Of a stretch of 64,000 nucleotides of DNA, positions 36,127-46,093 are shown piece after piece. The notes below the pieces were generated by a model. That model had not been told where the DNA came from and did not search any database. It saw nothing but the letters and a program-made list of their open reading frames with translations. A program made the translations under genes and the position numbers. This stretch comes from Kineosporia corallincola. GTDB lineage: Bacteria; Actinomycetota; Actinomycetes; Actinomycetales; Kineosporiaceae. The stretch lies in the NCBI RefSeq assembly GCF_018499875.1, contig NZ_JAHBAY010000017.1, positions 1 to 64,000 on the forward strand, written 5' to 3'. Numbering within the stretch: the first letter of the stretch is position 1; each line of letters begins with the position of its first letter.

Positions 36127-36144
36127 TTGGGGACCTTCGTCCCT
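36127..36144. promoter_or_regulatory. DevR/DosR box, copy 4 (near-perfect)
   Basis: TTGGGGACCTTCGTCCCT contains GGGAC (36130-36134), N4, GTCCC (36139-36143), an almost exact match to the mycobacterial DevR consensus. It is 97 bases before the Usp ATG at 36241 and ~185 bases before the divergent PNPOx gene. A further half-site, GGGAC, is at 36022-36026. Confidence 0.6.
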
Positions 36145-36240
36145 GTGATCCGCGCCGCCCGTGACCGACCTTTGTGGTGTCCGTTCCGGTCGCGGCCCCT
36201 GTGTTTCGGAGCGGTAAATTCCCTTCCCACAGGAGAAGTC

Positions 36241-36648
36241 ATGATGTTCGAGCGTGTCCTGGTGGCGACCGACGGATCGGCCTGCGGCGACCATGCTTTC
36301 GCCGTGGCCCGGTCGATGGTCAGCCGTGAGCTCGGTTCCGAGCTGACGGTCGTGCACATCGCCCCGGCCAGGGCCAAGGCGCTGGACGACGCCAACGAGC
36401 GGCTGGGCCAGACCGTGACCCGCCTGGCCGGCGAGGGGGTGCGGGCCCGCCTGGTGACGCCCGCGGTGCGGTTCGGCGGCCCGGCCCACGCCATCGCGGA
36501 GACCGCCGACGAGGTGGACGCCGACGTCATCCTCGTCGGTGACCTGGGGGCCGGCCCGCAGACCGGTGCGGTCTCCGTGCGCCTGCTCCAGACCGCGCAC
36601 CGGCCGGTGATGGTGATCCCGATGCCGGACGACCAGATCGTCGACTGA
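36241..36648 (+). CDS. universal stress protein, non-ATP-loop type
   Basis: A 135-residue Usp-fold protein; AGGAG lies six bases before the ATG. The N-terminal RVLVATDGSACGDHAFAVAR is typical. The usual GxxGxxxxxxxxxGS loop is replaced by GDLGAGPQTGAVSVRL, so ATP binding is doubtful. The near-perfect DevR box upstream makes it the best-supported member of a hypoxia regulon here. Confidence 0.85.
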   Translation: MMFERVLVATDGSACGDHAFAVARSMVSRELGSELTVVHIAPARAKALDDANERLGQTVTRLAGEGVRARLVTPAVRFGGPAHAIAETADEVDADVILVGDLGAGPQTGAVSVRLLQTAHRPVMVIPMPDDQIVD

Positions 36649-36678
36649 GGCGGCGGGTGGCCCTGCCATAGTGGCCGG

Positions 36679-36900
36679 ATGAGTGAACAACCGGGAGGCG
36701 GGCGCCGTCAGGTGCCCGCGTTCGTGATCGTGCTGACGGTGATCGTGCTGGTCACGGTCGCGGTGCTCTGGTCGGGCATCGGCAAGGGAGCGGACCCGTC
36801 CCCGGATCAGTGCGGCAAACCGGTGAGTGAGCGGGTCGGGGGATGGATGTGCCCCGGCGAGGTGAGCGTCACGACCTCAGACCCAGCGACCTCGCGATGA
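36679..36900 (+). CDS. small single-pass membrane protein
   Basis: A 73-residue protein: a polar N-terminus (SEQPGGGRRQ), one helix (FVIVLTVIVLVTVAVLW), and an outer part with two cysteines (DQCGKP, WMCPGE). No family recognised. The last 32 bases overlap the 3' end of the convergent acyl-CoA dehydrogenase. The start ATG follows a weak GG-rich site. Likely real by codon pattern. Confidence 0.55.
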   Translation: MSEQPGGGRRQVPAFVIVLTVIVLVTVAVLWSGIGKGADPSPDQCGKPVSERVGGWMCPGEVSVTTSDPATSR

Positions 36901-38008
36901 GGATGCGCTGCACCTCCGACGTGCCCTCGCCGATCTCCAGGATCTTGGCGTCGCGGTAGAACCGGGCCACCGGGTACTCGTTCATGAAGCCGTAGCCGCC
37001 GAAGATCTGGGTGGCGTCGCGGGCGTTGTCCATGGCCGCGTTCGAGGCCACCAGCTTGGCGATGGCGGCCTCCTTCTTGAACGGCTTCCCGGCCAGCATC
37101 CTCGCCGCGGCCGCGTAGTAGGCCAGGCGCGCGGTGTGGGTGCGCACCTCCATGTCGGCGATCTTGAACTGGATCGCCTGGTAGCCACCGATCGTGCGGC
37201 CGAACGCCTCGCGCTCGCCGGCATGGCGCAGCGACTCGTCCACGCAGCCCTGGGCCAGGCCCACCGAGAGCGCGGCGATCGCGATCCGGCCCTCGTCGAG
37301 GATGGACAGGAACTGGGCGTAGCCGCGTCCGCGCTCGCCGAGCAGGTTGGTGGCGGGCACCCGCACGTCGTCGAAGAACAGCTCGCGGGTGTCGGAGGCC
37401 GACCAGCCCACCTTGGAGTACTTCTGGCCGACAGTGAAACCCGTTGTGCCCGAAGGAATGATGATTGCCGAGATCTCGCCGGGGGCGGTCAGGGCGGTGA
37501 CGGTGACCAGAGACGTGATGTCGGTGCCGGAGTTGGTGATGAAGCACTTGGAGCCGTTGATCACCCACTCGTCGCCGTCCAGGCGGGCGGTGGTGCGGGT
37601 GGCCCCGGCGTCCGAGCCGCCGCCCGGCTCGGTCAGGCCGAACGCGCCCAGCCGGGTGCCGGCCGCCAGGTGCGGCAGCCAGGCGTCCTTCTGCTCCGCG
37701 GTGCCGAAGCGGTGGATCGGCATCGCGCCCAGCCCGACCCCTGCCTCCAGCGTGATCGCCACCGAACTGTCCACCCGGGCCAGCTCTTCCAGGGCCAGGC
37801 AGAGCGCGAAGTAGTCTCCGCCCATCCCACCGTGCTCCTCCGGGAACGGCAGCCCGAACAGGCCCATCGCGCCCATGCCGCGCACGATCTGATAGGGGAA
37901 CTCGCCGCGCTCGTACAGGTCGCCGATCACCGGGGCGACCTCCCTGCGGGCGAACTCCTCGACCGTGGCCCGCAGGGCGGCGTGCTCGGGGGAGAGCTCA
38001 AGATCCAT
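36869..38008 (-). CDS. acyl-CoA dehydrogenase (probable isovaleryl-CoA type)
   Basis: A 379-residue FAD enzyme. The ATG at 38008 has GGAG six bases before it; the ATG at 38014 abuts that site. Signature regions seen: FGLTEPGGGSDAGATRTTA, KCFITNSGTDITS, and the C-terminal QIFGGYGFMNEYPVARFYRD, followed by ILEIGEGTSEVQRI. It forms an operon with the biotin-dependent carboxylase subunits upstream, whose last codons overlap its start by 11 bases. With methylcrotonyl-CoA carboxylase as neighbour the natural substrate is isovaleryl-CoA (leucine route), as for mycobacterial FadE19 with AccA1/AccD1. Confidence 0.88.
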   Translation of the reverse strand: MDLELSPEHAALRATVEEFARREVAPVIGDLYERGEFPYQIVRGMGAMGLFGLPFPEEHGGMGGDYFALCLALEELARVDSSVAITLEAGVGLGAMPIHRFGTAEQKDAWLPHLAAGTRLGAFGLTEPGGGSDAGATRTTARLDGDEWVINGSKCFITNSGTDITSLVTVTALTAPGEISAIIIPSGTTGFTVGQKYSKVGWSASDTRELFFDDVRVPATNLLGERGRGYAQFLSILDEGRIAIAALSVGLAQGCVDESLRHAGEREAFGRTIGGYQAIQFKIADMEVRTHTARLAYYAAAARMLAGKPFKKEAAIAKLVASNAAMDNARDATQIFGGYGFMNEYPVARFYRDAKILEIGEGTSEVQRILIARSLGLRS

Positions 38009-39953
38009 GACCATCTCCTTCGGTGAACGGTTCGACGGTCATCAGCACTTCGTCCTTGGTGACGGTGGCCCCCGGCCGGGCGCGTAGCTCGCGCACCACA
38101 CCGTCGGCGGGGGAGGTGAGGGTGTGCTCCATCTTCATTGCCTCGACCACAGCCAATGGTTGTCCCGTGCTGACCTTTTCGCCGTCCTGGACGCTGACCA
38201 GGGCGATCGTTCCGGGCATCGGTGAACGCACCGGCCCGCCGCCCCCGTCGGTCGCCGCCCGGCCGGCGGCGAGGGGTTCGCGCAGCGCCCAGGTCAGGCC
38301 GTCGCGGGTGATCCACAGCGTGCCGTCGCGGGCCGCCGCGGTGGTGTAGGTGCGGGTGACGCCGTCGTGGGTGTGGTGCACTACGTGGGGACGTCGGTCG
38401 GGGTCGGGTTGGGTGCGGCTGCGGACCGGCTCGCCGCCGTCGACGATCAGCAGGGCGTCATCCGCCCGCCCTCGCGACCGAACCTCGAAAAGCTTCTCCC
38501 GGCAATCGAACCGATGCGTGGAGCCTGCCGGTTCCCCGATGCGCCAGCCGCCGGGCAGGTCGAACGGGTCGATCACGGCCTCCGGGTCGTCGGGGGGCTC
38601 CAGCCCGAGCAGCCTCAGGCCGGCCGCCAGACCCAGCACGTCGTCCGGAACCGGATGTGCGGTCAGCTCTTCCAGGTCGCGCCCGATCAGGCCGGTGTCC
38701 AGGTCGCCGTCGCGCACCCGCTGATCGGCCAGAAGGTTCAGCAGAAAGCCGGTGTTCGTCTGTACACCGAGCACGACCGTGCGTCGCAGTGCCGTGCTCA
38801 GGCGGCGCAGCGCCTCGGCCCGGTGCGGGCCGTGGGCGATGATCTTGGCCAGCATCGGGTCATAACCGGTACCGATCACCTGGCCCCGGGTGACACCGGA
38901 GTCGACGCGCACGCCGTCCGGAAGCTCCAGTGCGAGAACCTCTCCCGCCGAGGGCAGGAATCCGGCGGCCGGATCCTCCGCGTACAGCCGCACCTCGATC
39001 GCGTGCCCCTGCGCACGCGGTGCGGCCGGCCAGGGCGCGGGCTCCCCGGCCGCGATCCGCAGCTGCGCCTCCACCAGGTCGACGCCGTAGACCTCCTCGG
39101 TCACCGGATGCTCCACCTGGAGGCGGGTGTTCATCTCCATGAAGTACCACTCGTGCGGCCGGTCCCCGGTCACGATGAACTCCACCGTGCCCGCCCCCAC
39201 GTACCCGCAAGCCTGCGCGGCCCGGCAGGCCGCCTCGCCCATCGTCTCGCGCTGCTCCGGCGGCAGCAGGGGCGAGGGGCACTCCTCCACCACCTTCTGG
39301 TGGCGCCGTTGCAGCGAGCACTCGCGCTCGCCCAGGTGCGTGACGGCGCCGAACCGGTCTGCCAGAACCTGGATCTCGATGTGTCGCGGTGTGGTGACGA
39401 GGCGCTCGAACAGCAGGGTGTCGTCGCCGAACGCGGCCCGGGCCTCGCGGCGGGCCGTCTGCACGGCACCGTCCAGATCTCCGGCGCGGTGCACCTCGTG
39501 CATGCCCTTGCCGCCACCGCCCGCCGACGGCTTGATCAGCAGCGGGTAGCCCACCTCGTCCGGGTCGGTCGAACCAGGGACGACGGGAACACCGGCCGCG
39601 CTCACCGTGTTCCGGGCCCGGATCTTGTCTCCCATCGCCTCGACGGCCGTTGCCGGCGGGCCGACGAACACCAGCCCGGCCTCCTCGCAGGCCCGGGCGA
39701 AGGCCGGGTTCTCGCTCAGGAAGCCGTATCCCGGATGGATCGCCTGCGCGGCGCCCACCCCGGCGGCGCGGATCAGCTCCGGTGGCGACAGATACGACTC
39801 GATCCGCACCGCGACGTCCGCCGCCAGCACGTGCGGTGACCCGGCGTCGGCGTCGGAATACACGGCCAGCGAACGAATCCCGAGCCGTCGCAGGGTTCGG
39901 AAGATCCGCACCGCGATCTCGCCGCGGTTGGCCACCAGCACGCTGTCGAACAT
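37998..39953 (-). CDS. acyl-CoA carboxylase alpha subunit, biotin carboxylase with BCCP
   Basis: A 651-residue subunit. The N-terminal ~450 residues are biotin carboxylase (FDSVLVANRGEIAVRIFRTL; ATP-grasp KPSAGGGGKGMHEV; MNTRLQVEHPVTE). A middle linker is followed by a biotinyl domain with the modified lysine Lys607 in EAMKMEHT. It partners the beta subunit two bases upstream, probably as methylcrotonyl-CoA carboxylase. The ATG at 39953 lies right after the beta stop. The order matches the AccD1-AccA1-FadE19 arrangement of mycobacteria. Confidence 0.92.
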   Translation of the reverse strand: MFDSVLVANRGEIAVRIFRTLRRLGIRSLAVYSDADAGSPHVLAADVAVRIESYLSPPELIRAAGVGAAQAIHPGYGFLSENPAFARACEEAGLVFVGPPATAVEAMGDKIRARNTVSAAGVPVVPGSTDPDEVGYPLLIKPSAGGGGKGMHEVHRAGDLDGAVQTARREARAAFGDDTLLFERLVTTPRHIEIQVLADRFGAVTHLGERECSLQRRHQKVVEECPSPLLPPEQRETMGEAACRAAQACGYVGAGTVEFIVTGDRPHEWYFMEMNTRLQVEHPVTEEVYGVDLVEAQLRIAAGEPAPWPAAPRAQGHAIEVRLYAEDPAAGFLPSAGEVLALELPDGVRVDSGVTRGQVIGTGYDPMLAKIIAHGPHRAEALRRLSTALRRTVVLGVQTNTGFLLNLLADQRVRDGDLDTGLIGRDLEELTAHPVPDDVLGLAAGLRLLGLEPPDDPEAVIDPFDLPGGWRIGEPAGSTHRFDCREKLFEVRSRGRADDALLIVDGGEPVRSRTQPDPDRRPHVVHHTHDGVTRTYTTAAARDGTLWITRDGLTWALREPLAAGRAATDGGGGPVRSPMPGTIALVSVQDGEKVSTGQPLAVVEAMKMEHTLTSPADGVVRELRARPGATVTKDEVLMTVEPFTEGDGHGS

Positions 39954-39955
39954 GG

Positions 39956-41506
39956 TCACATCCGGAAGAGGCCGAAGCCCGGGTCGCCGAGCGGGGCATT
40001 CGAGCAGGCCGAGAGGCACAGCCCGAGAACGGTTCTGGTGTCGGCCGGGTCGATCACGCCGTCGTCCCAGAGCCGGGCCGTCGAGTAGTACGGGTTGCCC
40101 TGAGTCTCGTACTGCTGCCGGATCGCCGAGGGATCGGCCCCGACGGTGCCCAGCACCGTCGCGGCCTGCTCGCCGCCCATCACCGAGATCCGGGCGTTCG
40201 GCCACATGAACAGGAACCGGGGGGAGTACGCCCGCCCGGCCATCGCGTAGTTGCCGGCCCCGAACGAGCCGCCGACGACCACGGTGAGCTTCGGCACGCG
40301 GGTGGTCGCCACCGCCGTCACCAGTTTGGCCCCGTGCTTGGCGATACCGCCGGCCTCGTACTCGCGGCCCACCATGAAACCGGAGATGTTCTGGAGGAAC
40401 ACCAGGGGAATGCCGCGCTGATCGCACAGCTCGATGAAATGTGCTCCCTTGAGAGCCGACTCGGAGAACAACACGCCGTTGCTGGCCACCACACCGACCG
40501 GGTGGCCGTGCAGGTGGGCGAATCCGGTCACCAGGGTGTCGCCGTACTCCGGTTTGAACTCGGCGAGCCCGGGGGCGTCGACGATGCGGGTGATCACCTC
40601 GTGGACGTCGTACGGAATGCGCGGGTCGGTGGGCACGGTGGAGTAGAGACCGGCCGGGTCACAGGCCGGCTGCCGGGTCGGAATCCGTTGCCAGGGAACA
40701 GGTGTGCGAGCGCCGAAGGTGGAGACGATGGAGCGTACGGTGCGCAGGGCCTGGGCGTCGTCGTCCACCAGGTGGTCGACCACGCCGGAGACGCGCGCGT
40801 GCAGCTCGCCGCCGCCGAGCTGCTCGGGGCTCACCACCTCGCCCGTCGCGGCCTTCACCAGAGGCGGGCCGCCGAGGAAGATGGTGCCCTGGCCGCGCAC
40901 GATCACCGCCTCGTCGGACATCGCCGGCACGTAGGCGCCACCGGCGGTACACGACCCCAGAACCGCCGCGATCTGCGGGATTCCGCGGGCGGACATCCGC
41001 GCCTGGTTGAAGAAGATCCGGCCGAAATGGTCGCGGTCGGGGAACACCTCGTCCTGCCGGGGCAGGAACGCGCCGCCGGAGTCGACGAGATACAGGCAGG
41101 GGAGCCGGTTCTCCAGGGCGATCTCCTGCGCGCGCAGGTGCTTCTTGACCGTGATCGGGTAATAGGTGCCACCCTTGACGGTGGCGTCGTTGGCGACGAT
41201 CACGCATTCCCGGCCGCTCACCCGGCCGACGCCGGTGATCAGGCCGGCGGCGGGGGCCTCGTCGTCGTAGAGCCCGTTCGCGGCCAGGGGCGACAGTTCG
41301 AGAAAGGGGGACGACGGGTCGAGCAGCTCGTCCACGCGGTCGCGGGGGAGCATCTTGCCGCGCTGCACGTGCCGGTCGCGAGACCGCGCGGGGCCGCCCA
41401 GGTGCGCCGCCGCCAGCCGGGCTCGCAGGTCGGCGACCAGGGCGCGGTGGGCTGCCTCGTTCACCGTGGGGGCGTCCGGCCGGGTCGGCCCGGGGGATGA
41501 CGTCAT
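39956..41506 (-). CDS. acyl-CoA carboxylase beta subunit (methylcrotonyl-CoA carboxylase type)
   Basis: A 516-residue carboxyltransferase. Signature stretches: [38 protein letters not shown], and [16 protein letters not shown]; the C-terminal half holds [18 protein letters not shown] and [19 protein letters not shown], typical of MCC beta rather than of propionyl-CoA carboxylase. It is the first gene of a minus-strand operon and starts 15 bases from a set of TetR-like operators. Catalyses CO2 transfer from biotin to 3-methylcrotonyl-CoA. Confidence 0.92.
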   Translation of the reverse strand: MTSSPGPTRPDAPTVNEAAHRALVADLRARLAAAHLGGPARSRDRHVQRGKMLPRDRVDELLDPSSPFLELSPLAANGLYDDEAPAAGLITGVGRVSGRECVIVANDATVKGGTYYPITVKKHLRAQEIALENRLPCLYLVDSGGAFLPRQDEVFPDRDHFGRIFFNQARMSARGIPQIAAVLGSCTAGGAYVPAMSDEAVIVRGQGTIFLGGPPLVKAATGEVVSPEQLGGGELHARVSGVVDHLVDDDAQALRTVRSIVSTFGARTPVPWQRIPTRQPACDPAGLYSTVPTDPRIPYDVHEVITRIVDAPGLAEFKPEYGDTLVTGFAHLHGHPVGVVASNGVLFSESALKGAHFIELCDQRGIPLVFLQNISGFMVGREYEAGGIAKHGAKLVTAVATTRVPKLTVVVGGSFGAGNYAMAGRAYSPRFLFMWPNARISVMGGEQAATVLGTVGADPSAIRQQYETQGNPYYSTARLWDDGVIDPADTRTVLGLCLSACSNAPLGDPGFGLFRM

Positions 41507-41521
41507 TGTCGTCCGGCCTCC

Positions 41522-41573
41522 CTCGTACGGTGAGTGAATCCTCGATCACCATACTGACCGCTCGTACGGTCAG
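41522..41573. promoter_or_regulatory. TetR-type operator pair
   Basis: CTGACCG-CTCGTA-CGGTCAG (41554-41573) is a 7-6-7 palindrome. Its core CTCGTACGGT (41561-41570) repeats at 41522-41531, 39 bases away. Both lie in the 82-base spacer between the carboxylase operon and the TetR gene, so the regulator probably represses both directions. Confidence 0.55.
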
Positions 41574-41588
41574 CAATACACTGGCGGC

Positions 41589-42245
41589 ATGACATCGCGA
41601 GCCAGCTCCCGTGAGGCCATCCTGCGGGTGTTCGCCGAGCGGGTGGCCGAGAAGGGCTACGCCGACACCAGCCTGGGAGACGTGGCGGCCGAGCTGGGCC
41701 TGAGCAAAGGCACCATCGTGCACCACTTCCGCAGCAAACAGGCGCTTCTGGGCGAGCTGCACGAGGCCTACTTCGCCCGCCGGTTCGCCGAGGCGCAGCA
41801 CGTGCTGGCCGAGCTGGAGCACCCGATCGACCGCCTGGTCGCGATGATCTACGCGCTGCTGGCGGCCCACCGCGACGACCGGGCGGCCAGCCTGGCCTGC
41901 CTGCGTGAGCTGGTGCGGTATTTCGAGGGGGAGCTCGGGGCGTTCGTGCACGGCCAGCGCGAGGCCTACACGGCCATCGTCGTGGGCATCCTCGAAGACG
42001 GTGCGGACCGTGGCCTGATCACCGTGGAAGACGCCCGGATGACCGCCCTCCAGATCTTCGGCATGTGCAACTACGCCTGGACCTGGTACCGGCCTGAGGG
42101 AAAACTGTCGGTGGAACAGATCGCGGAGCAGTTCGCCCGCACGCTCCTGGCCGGACTGGTGAGCCCGGTCGACCCGGGGCGGCGCGAACCGGACATCGCA
42201 CGGGCCGTCGCGACCGTGCGCGGGGCACCAGGGAGGACGGACTGA
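41589..42245 (+). CDS. TetR-family transcriptional regulator
   Basis: A 218-residue repressor. Residues ~8-50 form the DNA-binding domain with SLGDVAAELGLSKGTIVHHF as its helix-turn-helix; the remaining ligand domain resembles acyl-CoA-responsive members. It is divergent from the carboxylase operon and overlaps the MaoC start by one base (TGATG). The ligand is probably an acyl-CoA of the leucine/isovalerate route, by context. Confidence 0.9.
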   Translation: MTSRASSREAILRVFAERVAEKGYADTSLGDVAAELGLSKGTIVHHFRSKQALLGELHEAYFARRFAEAQHVLAELEHPIDRLVAMIYALLAAHRDDRAASLACLRELVRYFEGELGAFVHGQREAYTAIVVGILEDGADRGLITVEDARMTALQIFGMCNYAWTWYRPEGKLSVEQIAEQFARTLLAGLVSPVDPGRREPDIARAVATVRGAPGRTD

Positions 42246-42730
42246 TGGACGCCGACCACGACCGGCCGCAGATCGACCAGCGGGGGCTGTATCTCGAGGA
42301 GTTCCAGGTGGGTGCCCGTTACCGGCACCGGCCGGGCCGCACCGTCACCGAGGCCGACAACGTGCTGTTCACCACCTTGACCATGAACACCCAGTCGCTG
42401 CACCTGGACGCGGTTTTCGCGGCCGGCCAGGAGCCTTTCCGCCGGGTGCTGGTGAACTCGATGTTCACCCTGTCCACGCTGGTCGGGCTGTCGGTGGCGC
42501 AGCTGACCCAGGGGACGCTCGTGGCCAACCTCGGTTTCAGCGAGATATCTTTCCCGTCACCGCTTTTCATCGGTGACACGCTGTACGCGTCCACCGTCGT
42601 GCTGGACAAGCGGGAGTCGTCGTCGCGGCCGGGCGAGGGGATCGTGTCGCTGCGCCACGTCGGGGTGAACCAGGACGACGTGGTGGTCGCCCGGGCGGTC
42701 CGGGCGACCCTGGTGCGGACGGCTCCCTGA
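42245..42730 (+). CDS. MaoC-like hydratase
   Basis: A 161-residue hot-dog protein. LYLEEFQVGARYRHRPGRTV is the usual start of actinobacterial MaoC dehydratases, with TEADNVLFTTLTMNTQSLHLD in the hydratase-2 region (Asp/Asn and His stand in for the catalytic pair). In mycobacteria the same set (CitE, MaoC, FadE19, AccA1, AccD1) occurs, and MaoC hydrates a branched enoyl-CoA such as methylglutaconyl-CoA or a related C5 ester; no citE is present here. Translated with the TetR gene. Confidence 0.85.
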   Translation: MDADHDRPQIDQRGLYLEEFQVGARYRHRPGRTVTEADNVLFTTLTMNTQSLHLDAVFAAGQEPFRRVLVNSMFTLSTLVGLSVAQLTQGTLVANLGFSEISFPSPLFIGDTLYASTVVLDKRESSSRPGEGIVSLRHVGVNQDDVVVARAVRATLVRTAP

Positions 42731-42734
42731 CCGG

Positions 42735-42844
42735 TCAGGCGCTCGTGCGCTCGCGCAGCGCGTTGAGCAGGCCGGGGGGGGCATCTGGGCCGCGATCTGG
42801 TCGGCCAGCGGCTCGGCGGCAGACGGGTCCACCCGGAACAACAT
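42735..42844 (-). pseudogene. remnant of a GntR-family regulator
   Basis: The ATG at 42844 opens MLFRVDPSAAEPLADQIAAQ, the conserved start of YtrA-type GntR regulators, which normally run on for ~100 more residues. Here similarity stops at a run of eight Gs (plus-strand 42774-42781). In the shifted frame the sequence ends after PPPGLLNALRERTSA, at 42735; the 110-base span is not a multiple of three. Most likely a decayed gene. Confidence 0.55.
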
Positions 42845-42892
42845 GTTCGTATTGCGGGATCCGGGTGGCTCTCGCTCGCCCTGCCCCCGCCG

Positions 42893-44272
42893 CTACTCGG
42901 CTGCCGGGTAGGGAGACAGGGTGCTGCGGTTCTCGTCGATCGCCAGGCCCCGGCCCACCTGCGGCACCGCCCGCTGGGCGCAGTCGGTGCGTGAGCAGGT
43001 CTTGCAGCCCGGCCCGATCGGGGAGGCGGCCGTGCGGTCGGACAGGTCCAGGCCGGCCGAGTAGACCAGGCGTCCGGCATGGCGCAGCTCGCAGCCCAGG
43101 CCGATGGCGAAGGTCTTGCCGGCGGCGCCCCAGCGTGGTGGGCGGTGGATCACCGTGCGGGCGATCCAGAAATAGTGTCGTCCGTCGGGCATCACGGCCA
43201 CCTGGCGCAGGATCTGGCCGGGGGCGGCGAAGGCTTCGTAGATGGTCCACAGTGGGCAGGTGCCGCCGGTGCGGGTGAAGTGGAAACCGCTGGCCGACTG
43301 GTGTTTCGACATGTTCCCGGCCCGGTCCACCCGGATGAACGAGAACGGGACGCCGCGGGCCCGGGGCCGTTGCAGCGTGGACAGGCGGTGGCAGATCGTC
43401 TCGAAGCTCACCCCGTAGTGCGCGGCCAGCCGTTCCACGTCGTAACGGAAACGCTCGGTGGTGGCGAGGAAGTCGGCGTAGGGCAGGAGCAGGGCGGCGG
43501 CGAAGTAGTTGGCCAGCCCGATCCGGGTGAGCGAGCGCACCGCCGGGTTCTGGATCTCCGCGGTCATCGAGGTGATCAGCCGGTCGTTCTCGATCAGCGC
43601 CAGCTGACCGGCCATCCGGTAGGCCCGCTGCCCCGAGTCCAGCCGGGGTGAGAGGGACAGGACTCCCGCCCGGGCGTCGAACCGGTGCAGATCGCCCTCG
43701 GCGTCGGGCAGTTCGGCCACCCGCACGTCGTGCACGGCCAGCCGCCGCCGCAGGGCCTTGGCGGCGCGCACCTCGGGCAGGCCGATCGTCGCGGCCAGGT
43801 TCTCGGCGGCCTGGTCGAGGGCGGCGAAGTGGTTCTTGTTGCGGTAGAAGAAGGTTCGAACCTCTTCGTGCGGCATCGGGGTGGCGGACGGCAGTTCCCG
43901 GTCGCCCGACAGCGCGGCCACCTGCTCGGAGGCCTGCCGGTAGCGGTGGTGCAGCAGCGACACCGCGCGGGCGCTGTCGGGGAAGTGCCGGGCCAGCTCG
44001 GCCGCGTCGGTGGTGGGCAGGCCGAGGTCGGCGAAGGCGTCGCGCAGCTCGGCGGTGAGCCGGGTGGCGTCGTCGGTGGCGAAGTATCCGGCGTCCAGCC
44101 CGAAGGCCTCGGTCAGCTTCAGCAGCACCGGCACCGTGAGCGGGCGCCGGCTGTGCAGCAGCTGGTTGAGATAGCTGGGTGAGATCTCCAGCAGCCGGGC
44201 CAGATCGACCTGGCTCATCCGCCGGTCGAGGATCAGCTGACGCAGACGCGGCCCCGCGAACGTCTTCTCCAT
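42893..44272 (-). CDS. ramB: RamB-like regulator of acetate metabolism (XRE/ScfR family)
   Basis: A 459-residue regulator. An XRE helix-turn-helix (MSQVDLARLLEISPSYLNQL) occupies residues ~20-40, an ImmA/IrrE-like middle part is followed by the ScfR C-terminal domain, and a Cys-rich motif CKTCSRTDCAQRAVP is near the end. The ATG at 44272 is chosen; the frame continues to 44380 without a good start. RamB controls isocitrate lyase and related acetate genes in corynebacteria and mycobacteria, and here it is divergent from aceA. TTCGCA repeats lie in the spacer. Confidence 0.88.
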   Translation of the reverse strand: MEKTFAGPRLRQLILDRRMSQVDLARLLEISPSYLNQLLHSRRPLTVPVLLKLTEAFGLDAGYFATDDATRLTAELRDAFADLGLPTTDAAELARHFPDSARAVSLLHHRYRQASEQVAALSGDRELPSATPMPHEEVRTFFYRNKNHFAALDQAAENLAATIGLPEVRAAKALRRRLAVHDVRVAELPDAEGDLHRFDARAGVLSLSPRLDSGQRAYRMAGQLALIENDRLITSMTAEIQNPAVRSLTRIGLANYFAAALLLPYADFLATTERFRYDVERLAAHYGVSFETICHRLSTLQRPRARGVPFSFIRVDRAGNMSKHQSASGFHFTRTGGTCPLWTIYEAFAAPGQILRQVAVMPDGRHYFWIARTVIHRPPRWGAAGKTFAIGLGCELRHAGRLVYSAGLDLSDRTAASPIGPGCKTCSRTDCAQRAVPQVGRGLAIDENRSTLSPYPAAE

Positions 44273-44298
44273 CGACGAACGATAACCACCCCGGAAAC

Positions 44299-44312
44299 TT
44301 CGCAGATTCGCA
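44299..44312. promoter_or_regulatory. candidate RamB binding site
   Basis: TTCGCA occurs twice in direct repeat (44299-44304 and 44307-44312), giving AACTTCGCAGATTCGCAAGG, similar in style to the TTTGCAAA-type RamB sites. It lies 27 bases before the ramB start and ~110 bases before aceA. Confidence 0.4.
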
Positions 44313-44420
44313 AGGCCGGGCGAAAAGTTGGCCGTAATTGGCGAATTGGGCGCCTCGACGGTGCTGTGGACGGCTGCCACGGTGGAGGCACAGCCCGGTC
44401 ACCGCCCTGAGGAGGCAGCC

Positions 44421-45683
<1,263 letters not shown>

Positions 45684-45711
45684 CGCGGATCGGGGCGGCC
45701 GCCGACGGGCG

Positions 45712-46083
45712 CTACCGGGAGGTGCTGACCCCCGGCGCGGAACCGCCCGGCTGAGGCCGCGAGGCCCACTGGCCGGCGCCCAGGGCACCGGCGACCGCCG
45801 CGCTGGCCAGGGCCGCGCGGCGGTGGCCGGGGGCGACGGCGGCCAGGCCGATCATGCTCGCGGCGTGCAGCGTGTCGATCAGTACGGCCCAGCCCGCCGG
45901 TGCCCCGGGGCGCAGCCCGACGGCCGCCGCCTGCGCCAGGTGCCGGGCGCCGAGCACCCGGGCAGCGGGCAGCAGACCCGGCGTGGCCGGATCGGCGCCC
46001 ACCGCGCGGATCACCCCGGCCGGACGCAGCAGCAGGGCGGCGCCGAACGCGGCTCCGGCCAGGGCGATCACGCGGTTGCTCAT
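45712..46083 (-). CDS. hypothetical membrane protein
   Basis: A 123-residue protein with three or four hydrophobic segments (VIALAGAAFGAALLL, GWAVLIDTLHAASMIGLAAV, and AALASAAVAGALGAG). No family was recognised. Begins ten bases after the SDR stop on the same strand, so it belongs to that operon. Confidence 0.65.
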   Translation of the reverse strand: MSNRVIALAGAAFGAALLLRPAGVIRAVGADPATPGLLPAARVLGARHLAQAAAVGLRPGAPAGWAVLIDTLHAASMIGLAAVAPGHRRAALASAAVAGALGAGQWASRPQPGGSAPGVSTSR

Positions 46084-46093
46084 GCGCGGAACC

